Assembly: GCA_001819095.1 (NCBI GenBank)
Contig: MHLS01000046.1
Location: 1 to 26,979 of the forward strand
Reading direction: 5' to 3'
DNA length: 26,979 nt
DNA from: Candidatus Lloydbacteria bacterium RIFCSPLOWO2_02_FULL_54_12
GTDB lineage: Bacteria; Patescibacteriota; Minisyncoccia; Phycocordibacterales; UBA6899
This document shows positions 14,135 to 21,522 of the stretch, one piece after another. The notes under the pieces were generated by a model. It was not told the DNA's origin and did not search any database. It saw only the letters and a list, made by a program, of their open reading frames with translations. Position 1 is the first letter of the stretch. Each line of letters begins with the position of its first letter. A program made the position numbers and the translations under genes.

Positions 14135-16066
14135 CTACTGTGTAACGGTCCCGCTGTCGCCCGTCGCCCTTGGATCGGTGGAGAGGTTCGTGTTGACATC
14201 ATCCTTTTCCTGCTTCAACAAGACGCCGGTGAAGGTGTCACTGCCCGTGAATGTCGTTCCAGTGATTAGGGGCGGAACGATATCCAACTGCGAGTAGCTC
14301 GGCGTAAGAACAACTTGGAATGCGACCTCCCGCGGGGGCTTCCCGACTCCCGTTCCAGCGGGAATCTCTCCCGGAGACCAGATAATCTCGTTGGTGTTGC
14401 GATTGTAGACCACACTCTCACTCGACGGCGAAACGGACCCGTACCATTTCATGTAGATCGGGAGGACGGCGCGCACCTCGGCATTCGTGAGCGTATTCGA
14501 CGTGTTCACGATACTCCAAATGATTGTGTAGGTCGTTTCCTGTTCCACGCGGGGCGGTATCGGGCCGGAGTTCACGAAGGGGCCGACATAGTACACCGCG
14601 CGTGACGCGAACTGCGCCTCCGAAGACACGCGCACACTCTGGATCATGACTGATTTGATCTCTTCGGGCACGCCGGTCTCCGATAAGCGGTCCCCACGGA
14701 CCGTTACTTCCGCAGTAATGGTCGGATTGACGAGAAGCTGATTACCGGTCACCGGCGGAAGCGGCTGAAAAGAGAACCCGACCGCTCCACTCTCGCCCGC
14801 CTCCAAGACCGCAAGTGCTGTGTTGCCGCGTGATTCCCAGATGATCGTGTCGTCGGACGAACGGTAGAATCCCCCGTTCTCCGCTTTGATCGTCGTGCGG
14901 TTCAGTGCAACGCCGCGCAATTTGACCTCGATCTGCGCTCTCTCGACCTTGGAGTCGAGGTTGTTCCGCCACGCGATTGCCCCGCTCACCGCTTTCCCAA
15001 ACGACACGGGAACGTCGCCGGCCGGCTTGCCGTTGAGCGAGAGTTTTATTCCGATGAACGAGCGGGTCAACTTGACCGCCGAGACCACTTTGCTATAGAG
15101 CGTATTGATGTCGCGGGCGGTCTGATCGCTTCCGACGCCGACGGACGTGTGAAAGACCTTTTCCTGCGCGTCCTCTCCTGACAATACTCCGGAGATCTTC
15201 GCGGTGAACTTGCCCGAGGGAGCGAGCGTGCCCACGCGCCAGATATTGGCGCCGAAGTCGGGTTTCGGCTCTGCAGAGGAATAGGAAAAGCCGACCGGAT
15301 ACTCGATCTTGATGAAGACGTCCCGAAGCGGGATCACGGTATTCGAGAGTGCCGAGATTGCAAGCTCGAGCGACTGGCCGGCGTTGATCTCTTTGAGGAC
15401 ATTCACCGTGAGGTTGATCGGGGCCGAGAGCATGCGTATCGATCGGCCCTCTTTTTTGGTAAAGACCGAATTGATGCCGGCAAAGCGGAATTCAAGGTTC
15501 GCGCTGATCTCCTTTTCCATATTTTCTTCTCCGAGAAAGATGGCCGTCGTCCGGTAGTCGATGACCTCGCCCGCTTTGACGGTACCAAGGATCTTCTTCT
15601 CGTCGACAAGATCTTTGTCGACACTCTCGCTTGAACGCGTCCCCGACGGGAAGACGACCGCAAGCGCCGCGTATTCGAGCGGAACGCGATTGTTGTTCGT
15701 CACGTGAACGACGATCTCGGTCGGAATACCCGGTGTCGCACCGACGGGGAGGTCGAGCGCAATCTTGATATTCTTCTCGGAGGGACGGGCGAACGGGTCG
15801 AAATATTGATACAAAAGATATCCGCCGGAAGAAAGAAGGGTGAGCACGGCGACGATGACGATCCATTTGAGCGCGCCGATGCGGCCCTTTTTCGGAACAT
15901 CATCCGCAACTTTTTGTTCGATCTTTTCCTCCGCCCAGTTGCCGGCGATGTGAACTTCGGAGGGCGTCAACTGCGCCTCGCGTTCTTTTTTTAGAGCGTT
16001 CGGATCAGGGCTATATAAGCCGCGCTTGATCCGTTCGACACGACTGCGATCGTATTCAGTATCCAT
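14135..16066 (-). CDS. Membrane-anchored protein with large beta-rich outer region, function unknown
   Basis: 643 residues: a charged ~60-residue cytoplasmic N-terminus, one transmembrane helix (~65-87, ALKWIVIVAVLTLLSSGGYL) and a ~550-residue region outside the membrane. The outer region seems built of repeated immunoglobulin-like or DUF11/CARDB-type beta modules: NLTVNVLKEINAGQSLELAIS, VPLEYAALAVVFPSG, TYTIIWSIVNTSNTLTNAEV, ITAEVTVRGDRL and other strand-like blocks. It ends with a Thr/Ser/Asp-rich tail (DPRATGDSGTVTQ). No enzyme motif is seen. It could be a cell-surface scaffold or adhesion factor, which would matter in an episymbiotic lifestyle; that is inference. It is read between recO upstream and glyS downstream. 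Confidence 0.75.
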   Translation of the reverse strand: MDTEYDRSRVERIKRGLYSPDPNALKKEREAQLTPSEVHIAGNWAEEKIEQKVADDVPKKGRIGALKWIVIVAVLTLLSSGGYLLYQYFDPFARPSEKNIKIALDLPVGATPGIPTEIVVHVTNNNRVPLEYAALAVVFPSGTRSSESVDKDLVDEKKILGTVKAGEVIDYRTTAIFLGEENMEKEISANLEFRFAGINSVFTKKEGRSIRMLSAPINLTVNVLKEINAGQSLELAISALSNTVIPLRDVFIKIEYPVGFSYSSAEPKPDFGANIWRVGTLAPSGKFTAKISGVLSGEDAQEKVFHTSVGVGSDQTARDINTLYSKVVSAVKLTRSFIGIKLSLNGKPAGDVPVSFGKAVSGAIAWRNNLDSKVERAQIEVKLRGVALNRTTIKAENGGFYRSSDDTIIWESRGNTALAVLEAGESGAVGFSFQPLPPVTGNQLLVNPTITAEVTVRGDRLSETGVPEEIKSVMIQSVRVSSEAQFASRAVYYVGPFVNSGPIPPRVEQETTYTIIWSIVNTSNTLTNAEVRAVLPIYMKWYGSVSPSSESVVYNRNTNEIIWSPGEIPAGTGVGKPPREVAFQVVLTPSYSQLDIVPPLITGTTFTGSDTFTGVLLKQEKDDVNTNLSTDPRATGDSGTVTQ

Positions 16067-16090
16067 AAAAGTAGAGGCAAGATTTAAGAA

Positions 16091-16144
16091 ATAAGATTTA
16101 AGATTTTAAGATGCTGACCCGTATTCTTCAATCCTAAATCTTAT
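16091..16144. repeat. AT-rich inverted repeat upstream of the membrane-anchored protein
   Basis: ATAAGATTTAAGATT (16091-16105) and AATCCTAAATCTTAT (16130-16144) match at 14 of 15 positions across a 24-nt loop. Further partial copies of AAGATTTAAGA lie beside it (16079-16089). It is in the recO-membrane protein spacer and unlike the P and T families in sequence. Confidence 0.6.
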
Positions 16145-16199
16145 ATCCTCAATATGTGCAGATAAACACGCGTCTTTTTTATTATACCACGATTCGGCA

Positions 16200-16787
16200 T
16201 CAAAGATGGGAGGACTGGAGCGCGTGATTCACCCCCTTCAGCAACTCTTCCCGCAAGGGCGGTATCGCACGGAGCGTTTCGAGAGAATACGCCGGTATGC
16301 GAAAGAGCGGCGCAAAACGGTCGGCCTCTTTCCAATAACCGAGGAGAGCGACGAGTCTCACCACCAGCAGGAGTTCGGCGTCGGGAAGCACATGCTTCTC
16401 CTCGATGTCATCGAGAAAGGAAAGGCCGAGGAGTATGTCCTCGAAGAGTTCCGCATGCCGTTCTTCGCCTTGGATCAACCGACGGACAAGGAGGGTAAGC
16501 TCCGCGGCGATCCGCCGCTTTGCGCTGTCCTCCCAAAGAGAACGAAAGGAGGAAATGGGGCGAGCGGAGATGAGCCGCCACCCGCTCTTCCCTTCCACGA
16601 GGTCGATCTCCGCATGCGCAAAGGTCTGGAGCGCATAGCGCAGGCGTGATCGCGTTTCACGAACGCTTTTTGCCCGCGCGGAAACGAGTCCGAGGTCGCG
16701 CGTATAGCAGTGGAACAGTCGGTCACCTTCGCCCACCGGCCGCGCGGAAAGCACCAAGGCTTCGGTGTGGTAGACGTGGTAGGACAT
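16200..16787 (-). CDS. recO: DNA repair protein RecO, short form
   Basis: RecO helps load RecA on SSB-coated DNA in the RecFOR pathway. The N-terminal OB-fold is recognisable (MSYHVYHTEALVLSARPVGEGDRLFHCYTRDLG, read from 16787), with VRETRSRLRYALQTFAHAEID continuing it. The rest is helical. At 195 residues it is shorter than the usual 230-250, and there is no Cys4 zinc finger. The start at 16787 is chosen because everything upstream (from 16853) is not RecO-like and runs into a P palindrome. recF and recR are not in the window. Confidence 0.85.
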   Translation of the reverse strand: MSYHVYHTEALVLSARPVGEGDRLFHCYTRDLGLVSARAKSVRETRSRLRYALQTFAHAEIDLVEGKSGWRLISARPISSFRSLWEDSAKRRIAAELTLLVRRLIQGEERHAELFEDILLGLSFLDDIEEKHVLPDAELLLVVRLVALLGYWKEADRFAPLFRIPAYSLETLRAIPPLREELLKGVNHALQSSHL

Positions 16788-16816
16788 GAGTACCAGTATA
16801 ACGTACAAGGCGGGAG

Positions 16817-16905
16817 TACAAGGCGAAAAACGTCCAATTTCCCAAGGTCTCACCTTAAAATCCCAACTCTCAAAGGAGAGACCTTGGGCCGTCTTCCGCC
16901 TTGTA
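16817..16905 (-). repeat. P-family palindrome copy 7 (long form), ileS-recO spacer
   Basis: Inner arms CCCAAGGTCTCACCTT (16841-16856) and AAGGAGAGACCTTGGG (16873-16888); outer arms TACAAGGCG (16817-16825) and CGCCTTGTA (16897-16905). A second TACAAGGCG at 16804-16812 looks like a partial duplication of the outer arm. The ileS stop is 31 bp away. Confidence 0.8.
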
Positions 16906-16936
16906 TTTGTGTCATCGGGAAAGCAGCGGGGGAAAA

Positions 16937-19900
16937 CTACACTTTCGCGATGCGCAACTCCTCGCCGAAGTTGTGTGTCGTCGCTCCGACGGCGCCAAAG
17001 AGTTCTTTCGCATACTTCTCGACGATCGGCGCCGAATCCTTGGTGAGCGTGAGCGTGATGCGGTCATCGGGGTGAAGGTCGGAGCGCTTCCGCAACTCCT
17101 GTACCGAGCGGATGAGATCGCGCAGTTTTCCTTCTTCTTCCAATTCCGGCGTGATCGCCGTGTCGAGCGCCACCTCGTCGGCACCCAAGGCGCCCCAAAT
17201 GACCGCTTTCACATTCACTTCGTCACGGATGATCCCCTCAAGATGTTCTTTCAACTCGGGGGCAGAGCGCGAGTCGTGGTTGACGGAAAGCGATGCAAGC
17301 GGCTGGCGAACCTTGAGCGCGTTCTTTGCGCGGATCTCAAGCGCAAGTGAGACGATGCGGCGCACTTCCGCCATGTCACCGAGTATGGCCTGCGCCGAAA
17401 CGCCCATGACGGGCCATGCTTCAAGGTGAACGCTTGCTTTTTTCTCCGCGATCGGCAGGCGCCGGTAGAGGTCGTCCGCCAAAAACGGCATGAACGGCGC
17501 CAAGAGCTTCGCACATTGGAGCAGTATCCATCCCGTCGTTTCCTCGGCACTCTCGCGCACCGCTTTGTCCTCCGACTTGAAGCGCTCGCGCGAACGGCGC
17601 AGATACCACGTCGAAAGATCGTCAATAAGGGGTATGACGGCGCGGGTCGCTTTGTCGAGCTCGTGGGTGTCGAGGTGGTGCGTCACTTCGGCGTGCGTCT
17701 CCTGCCAGCGCGCTACGATCCATCGGTCGAGGATGTCGGTGCTCTCCGGCGGCTCACGGTGGATGGGGTCCTTCTCGGCGTACATTTCGTAGAACGAACG
17801 GACATTGTCGAGACGCAGTGTGATCTTTTTGAAGATCTCATCAACGCCGGCGACGGAGAACATGAGCTCCTCCCCGCGCACGACCGGTGAGTTCACCATA
17901 TAGAAGCGGACCGCGTCCGCGCCGTACTTCGCGGCGAGCTCCATCGGATCGGCATAGTTCTTGAGCTTTTTCGACATCTTCTGTCCGTCTTCCCCGAGAA
18001 TAAGCCCCGTCGCAATGACGCTCTTGAAGGCCGACTTGTCGAAGAGCGCAACGGAAAGAATGAGCATCGTATAGAACCACCCGCGCGTCTGGTCCACCGC
18101 CTCCGCGATGAAATGGGCGGGGAAGTTCTTCATGAAAAGCTTGCCCTCCGGCGTCGTCTCGTCTCCCATGTAGTGGAACTGCGCGAACGGCATCGCCCCC
18201 GACTCGAACCAACAGTCGAACACATCGGGGATACGCTCCATCGTTCCTTTGCAAGAGGAGCACGGATAGTCCATGCGGTCGACGAACGGTCGGTGAAAAT
18301 CGAGTTCGTATCGGTCGTTGTGCGGGATCGGCGCGAAATCAAGTGCGCGCACTTCCGCGAAGCCGATGTAGTCGTCGCCCGCTTTCGCGCGCAGTGCGAC
18401 CGCGCCCTCGTTCGTAGCGCCGGAGGCGACCGCATCGAGGAGCCAGGCGTCGTATTCGTGCGTGACGATGAGAATCTTCTTGCCTCTATACTTCCGGTCG
18501 ATCTCATAGAGAAACTCGCCGACGCGCGTTTTCATCGTCTGAAGCGTGATGCCGTTGGGAGTCGGTTTGACGAATTTTTCCTCTATCGAGGTGAAATAGT
18601 CGCGGTAATTTTCGATGGAGGTTCCGCTGAAATCGCCCATATCCGTCTCGGTGATGCGCGAATCGTCTATGACGGACTCTGCTGTAATGCCCAGTTCGCC
18701 CGCAACGATCGCCGCCGTTTCCTTTGTGCGCAAAATGGGCGATGCAATGATAAGGTCGAGACCCTTTCCTTTGAATTTTCCGGCGGCCAACTTTGCCTGC
18801 GCCCGTCCCGCTTCGGTCAGAGCAAATCGCTCTTCAGTCTTTGAGCTCACGATGTTCTTCGTGTTCGTCTCGGACTCGCCGTGGCGCATGACGAAGTAGG
18901 TGTTGCCCGAGGCCGTCTTCGCGCGGAGTTCCGACAAGGAACCCAGCGACTCGATATAGGCGCAGGTGTTGCACTTCCACGCGGGGATCGGCGCGCCCCA
19001 GAAACGGGAGCGGGAGATCGCCCAGTCGCGCGCGCCTTCGAGCCACTTCCCGAACCGCCCTTCGCGCACGCTCTCGGGCACCCAATTGACCTCGCTGTTC
19101 ACGGCAAGGAGGCGCGGTTTTAGTTTCGTGACGTTCACGAACCACGACGATGCGGCGTAATTCAAAAGGGGCCAATCACAGCGCCAGCAATGCGGGTAGC
19201 TGTGCGTGATATTTTCTTTTGCAAAAAAATTTCCGTGTTCCTCGAGGTATCGGCGCACGGCGATATCTGCCCCCAAACGCTCTTTGTCGTTGTCGGACTT
19301 CGGTTTGACGTACATTCCGGCAAGCGCCTTCACCTCCGGTCGCACTTTTCCGTCCATGCCGACATGCTGAACGAACGGGAGCCTCTCCTTCTTGCCGAGC
19401 TCCATATCGTCCTCGCCAAACGCCGGCGCGATATGGACAATGCCGGTACCGCTTTCCGTCGTCACAAAATCCGCCGCGTAGACCTTCCAGCCGCGCTCGC
19501 GGTTCTCTAATTTTTCGTTCTTCGCGTAATCGTCAAAGACGGGTTTGTACTTTTTGCCGACGAGATCTTTGCCCTTCATTTCCTTCACAACCTCATATTT
19601 TTTATCTCCAAAGACCACAAGCCGCTCTTTCGCAAGAATACAGTATTCATCTTTGGCAACTGCTGGTTTTGGTAATTTTCCATCACTTTTTATTTGTTCA
19701 AACTCGAGTCCGGAGATAGATATGGTTTTTATTTTGACATACTCAATATCCTCCCCCACCGCGAGGGCAACATTTCCGGGAAGTGTCCACGGTGTCGTCG
19801 TCCACGCGAGGAGGTAGGTCTTTGGTCTACCGAGGTCCGACCTTAAAGCAGTTTCCCCAAGGTCGGACCTCGGTGAGTCGTCAATAAGTTCGAACTTCAC

Positions 19901-20569
19901 ATAAACGGAAATATCTTTAACGTCCTTGTATCCCTGCGCGACTTCGGAGGCGGCAAGCGTCGTCTCACAGCGCGGACAGATATGCATCGACTTGTAACCC
20001 TCGTAGATGAGCTTCTTGTCGTAGAGCGTTTTGAACGCCCACCAGATGCTCTCGGTGTACGACGAGTCCATCGTCTTGTAGGCGTGCTCCATGTCGACCC
20101 ATCGCCCCATGCGCGGCACGATGGTCCGCCATTCTTTGTCATAAAGCATTACGCTCTCACGCGCCTTCTCGTTGAATTTCTCGATGCCGTACGCTTCGAT
20201 ATCCTTCTTCTGCTTCAGGCCGAGCTCTTTCTCGATAATGTTCTCGACGGGAAGTCCGTGGCAATCCCAGCCCCACTGACGCCGAACATAACGCCCGCGC
20301 ATCGTCTGATAGCGTGGAATGATGTCTTTGATCGTCCCCTGAAGGAGGTGCCCGTGGTGCGGAAGTCCCGTCGCGAACGGCGGACCGTCGTAGAAAATGT
20401 ACGGCTCCTTGCCTTCCGTCTGTTTGAGCGACTGCTCAAAAATGGCGTTTTCCTTCCAAAAACGAAGCACCGCCTCTTCGCGGTCGCCGATCCCATTAGA
20501 GGCAGATCGCGGTCGCACATCCTCACGTGCGCTCTCTTCTTTTGGACTATCGTTTGTTTCTTTTCTCAT
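16937..20569 (-). CDS. ileS: Isoleucyl-tRNA synthetase with an internal histidine-phosphatase domain
   Basis: A class I synthetase of the eukaryote/archaeal-like IleRS type, 1210 residues. HHGH (71-74) stands for HIGH, and KMSKK is at 864-868. A first zinc site is CPRC (198-201) with CWRC (461-464). A second CxxC pair, CNTC (533-536) and CSSC (770-773), is split by an inserted domain at ~552-745. The insert is a complete histidine phosphatase: RHGE (562-565), the second Arg in SPILRTKE, Glu in RITETDMGDFSG and His in IVTHEYD. Editing (CP1) and anticodon-binding regions follow normal order. Residues ~232-249 (SPRSDLGETALRSDLGRP) are encoded by a P palindrome. The N-terminus to ~27 runs through a T-family arm, so the exact start is uncertain; 20569 is the available ATG. 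Confidence 0.93.
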   Translation of the reverse strand: MRKETNDSPKEESAREDVRPRSASNGIGDREEAVLRFWKENAIFEQSLKQTEGKEPYIFYDGPPFATGLPHHGHLLQGTIKDIIPRYQTMRGRYVRRQWGWDCHGLPVENIIEKELGLKQKKDIEAYGIEKFNEKARESVMLYDKEWRTIVPRMGRWVDMEHAYKTMDSSYTESIWWAFKTLYDKKLIYEGYKSMHICPRCETTLAASEVAQGYKDVKDISVYVKFELIDDSPRSDLGETALRSDLGRPKTYLLAWTTTPWTLPGNVALAVGEDIEYVKIKTISISGLEFEQIKSDGKLPKPAVAKDEYCILAKERLVVFGDKKYEVVKEMKGKDLVGKKYKPVFDDYAKNEKLENRERGWKVYAADFVTTESGTGIVHIAPAFGEDDMELGKKERLPFVQHVGMDGKVRPEVKALAGMYVKPKSDNDKERLGADIAVRRYLEEHGNFFAKENITHSYPHCWRCDWPLLNYAASSWFVNVTKLKPRLLAVNSEVNWVPESVREGRFGKWLEGARDWAISRSRFWGAPIPAWKCNTCAYIESLGSLSELRAKTASGNTYFVMRHGESETNTKNIVSSKTEERFALTEAGRAQAKLAAGKFKGKGLDLIIASPILRTKETAAIVAGELGITAESVIDDSRITETDMGDFSGTSIENYRDYFTSIEEKFVKPTPNGITLQTMKTRVGEFLYEIDRKYRGKKILIVTHEYDAWLLDAVASGATNEGAVALRAKAGDDYIGFAEVRALDFAPIPHNDRYELDFHRPFVDRMDYPCSSCKGTMERIPDVFDCWFESGAMPFAQFHYMGDETTPEGKLFMKNFPAHFIAEAVDQTRGWFYTMLILSVALFDKSAFKSVIATGLILGEDGQKMSKKLKNYADPMELAAKYGADAVRFYMVNSPVVRGEELMFSVAGVDEIFKKITLRLDNVRSFYEMYAEKDPIHREPPESTDILDRWIVARWQETHAEVTHHLDTHELDKATRAVIPLIDDLSTWYLRRSRERFKSEDKAVRESAEETTGWILLQCAKLLAPFMPFLADDLYRRLPIAEKKASVHLEAWPVMGVSAQAILGDMAEVRRIVSLALEIRAKNALKVRQPLASLSVNHDSRSAPELKEHLEGIIRDEVNVKAVIWGALGADEVALDTAITPELEEEGKLRDLIRSVQELRKRSDLHPDDRITLTLTKDSAPIVEKYAKELFGAVGATTHNFGEELRIAKV
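18335..18916 (-). other. Histidine phosphatase (phosphoglycerate-mutase-like) domain inserted in IleRS
   Basis: IleRS residues ~552-745. TYFVMRHGESETN carries the phospho-accepting His. ALTEAGRAQAKLAA, IIASPILRTKETAAI, ITETDMGDFSGTSIE and KILIVTHEYDAWLL follow in the order of the dPGM/CobC branch, with all four key residues present. It lies between GSLSEL and DFHRPFVDRMDYPC, positions that are nearly adjacent in ordinary synthetases of this type. The reading frame is continuous with no stop, so it is a true in-frame insertion. Substrate unknown. Confidence 0.9.
19829..19874 (-). repeat. P-family palindrome copy 8, in frame inside ileS
   Basis: ACCGAGGTCCGACCTT (19829-19844) and its exact 16-bp complement (19859-19874) surround a 14-nt loop. 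It encodes SPRSDLGETALRSDLGRP in the segment before TYLLAWTTTPWT, where IleRS normally has only a few residues. Confidence 0.85.
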
Positions 20570-20609
20570 AAATTCAACCCCGAACAGCGACCGCGGCCTC
20601 TAACGGGAC
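20489..20609 (-). repeat. T-family hairpin element 5 at the ileS 5' end
   Basis: In the minus-strand RNA UCCCGUUAGAGGC pairs with GCCUCUAAUGGGA (one G-U). A 4-nt bulge AUCU follows on the 3' side, then CGCGGUCGC pairs with GCGACCGCG. The architecture is the same as element 1, but the paired bases differ on both sides. The ileS ATG (20569) lies in the loop, and the 3' arm is read as codons for SASNGI. Confidence 0.8.
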
Positions 20610-20655
20610 AAGTAGTCTCCTCTTTTTTGCTTCCCTCCTCGGGCATAATACGGCC

Positions 20656-20661
20656 ATCATA
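20656..20661 (-). promoter_or_regulatory. Possible extended -10 promoter for ileS
   Basis: TGT followed by TATGAT on the minus strand (20661-20656), with TATTAT ten bases further on (20650-20645) as an alternative. No good -35. A leader of ~80 nt would include the T-family hairpin. Confidence 0.3.
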
Positions 20662-20693
20662 ACACATTTTTTGAGAGTTTCCAGAATGCGCGG

Positions 20694-20722
20694 AAAAAGA
20701 AAAGCGCGAGAGTACTCGCGCT
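20694..20722 (-). terminator. Terminator after the IscA-like gene
   Basis: AGCGCGAG and CTCGCGCT (20722-20715 and 20710-20703 on the minus strand) form a perfect 8-bp stem around TACT, followed by TTTCTTTTT. Confidence 0.85.
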
Positions 20723-20731
20723 GTGTCCTTA

Positions 20732-21067
20732 CTAAGTGTCCGACTTTTTGGTGCTGTAGCTCGTCCCGCAACCGCACGACAACAACCGCTCCGAGCGGAC
20801 GATCAGGCGCCGATTCAGCCCGTCAACCTCTAGGTCGAGCGTCCCGCCGGAAAGTTCCTGGTGCTCCTTCAAGTTCGCGATCGCAACGAGACCGTGGTCG
20901 TGAAGCACCGAGTCGTCCCACGTCACCATCGCGCCGGGAGTTATCGCGAGTTTCTTGTCGCCGCACCCTTTCGTCGTCGTGAATGAAATACGCACGGGCT
21001 TGTCCTTGTCGACCGGAGAGAGTGAGCCGAGAATGTACTTCGCTGCCGTTTCCGTCACCTGAAACAT
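20732..21067 (-). CDS. IscA/HesB/ErpA-like iron-sulfur carrier
   Basis: A 111-residue A-type iron-sulfur carrier: FQVTETAAKYILGSL at the start, Cys35 in KGCGDKK and the C-terminal SCGCGTSY with Cys98 and Cys100, the same three positions as in IscA. It binds a cluster or iron for delivery to client proteins. The start at 21067 has AAAGGAGG at ideal distance, so the longer frame from 21184 is rejected. It has its own terminator. No IscS or IscU gene is in the window. The C-terminal tail past CGCGTSY is Lys/Ser-rich and short. Confidence 0.88.
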   Translation of the reverse strand: MFQVTETAAKYILGSLSPVDKDKPVRISFTTTKGCGDKKLAITPGAMVTWDDSVLHDHGLVAIANLKEHQELSGGTLDLEVDGLNRRLIVRSERLLSCGCGTSYSTKKSDT

Positions 21068-21110
21068 CGTTTCCTCCTTTTGCTCCAACGGCCATTCTAT
21101 ACAAACACAC

Positions 21111-21135
21111 AAAAAAGAAAAGCCCCGTAACGGGC
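21111..21135 (-). terminator. Probable terminator after the hypothetical gene 21181-21522
   Basis: On the minus strand GCCCG and CGGGGC flank TTA (one bulged G) and are followed by TTTTCTTTTTT. The stem is short but GC-only. Confidence 0.6.
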
Positions 21136-21180
21136 CTGCACCGAGTGCGAGCCTACTACGGGATACCGAGAGTGCGGCGG

Positions 21181-21522
21181 TCACTCCAGCGGGGTGACCT
21201 TTTGCTTCCCCGAACGAATGGCGAGTTTGCCGCTCTCAAGATCGACGACAGGATGCCTGAAGCGGGAGCGCTGGTTCGAAAGCATGAACGCGCGGAAGCC
21301 GTCCGAAGCGAGCCACCGATCAATCACCGTCTTCTCCTCGTCGTTCCACGGATGGAAATGCCCCAGCACTTCATGTTGAGGGAGGATAAGCCAGTGGGGC
21401 GAATCCGGTCCGCTCACATCGAGGAAGTAGTAGAGTCGGTGGTTGTTGTTCCGCCGAAGCAACACTTCGCACGCGCAAAGCGTGACCGGAACGAGCGACT
21501 GCTCGCCTAAGAGACGGCCCAC
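21181..21522 (-). CDS. Hypothetical protein, 113 residues
   Basis: Not recognised. A small soluble protein with aromatic and His-rich stretches (HWLILPQHEVLGHFHPWNDEEK, then IDRWLASDGFRAFMLSNQRS) and a basic end (SGKLAIRSGKQKVTPLE). It starts with GTG at 21522, overlapping the 3' end of the upstream kinase gene by 16 nt, so the two are translationally linked. A hairpin terminator follows. The coupling suggests a job related to the kinase, but no domain supports a specific role. Confidence 0.65.
   Translation of the reverse strand: MGRLLGEQSLVPVTLCACEVLLRRNNNHRLYYFLDVSGPDSPHWLILPQHEVLGHFHPWNDEEKTVIDRWLASDGFRAFMLSNQRSRFRHPVVDLESGKLAIRSGKQKVTPLE

Noticed and set aside
18335..18916. The phosphatase in ileS as two genes joined by a frameshift or missed stop
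   Set aside because: The frame is continuous on both sides, the synthetase resumes in the same frame with its conserved DFHRPFVD block, and no start or stop signals flank the insert.
3326..20609. T elements as ends of a complete insertion sequence
   Set aside because: The arms are only 115-155 bp apart with no transposase and no target-site duplication that I can see; at most they are MITE-like.
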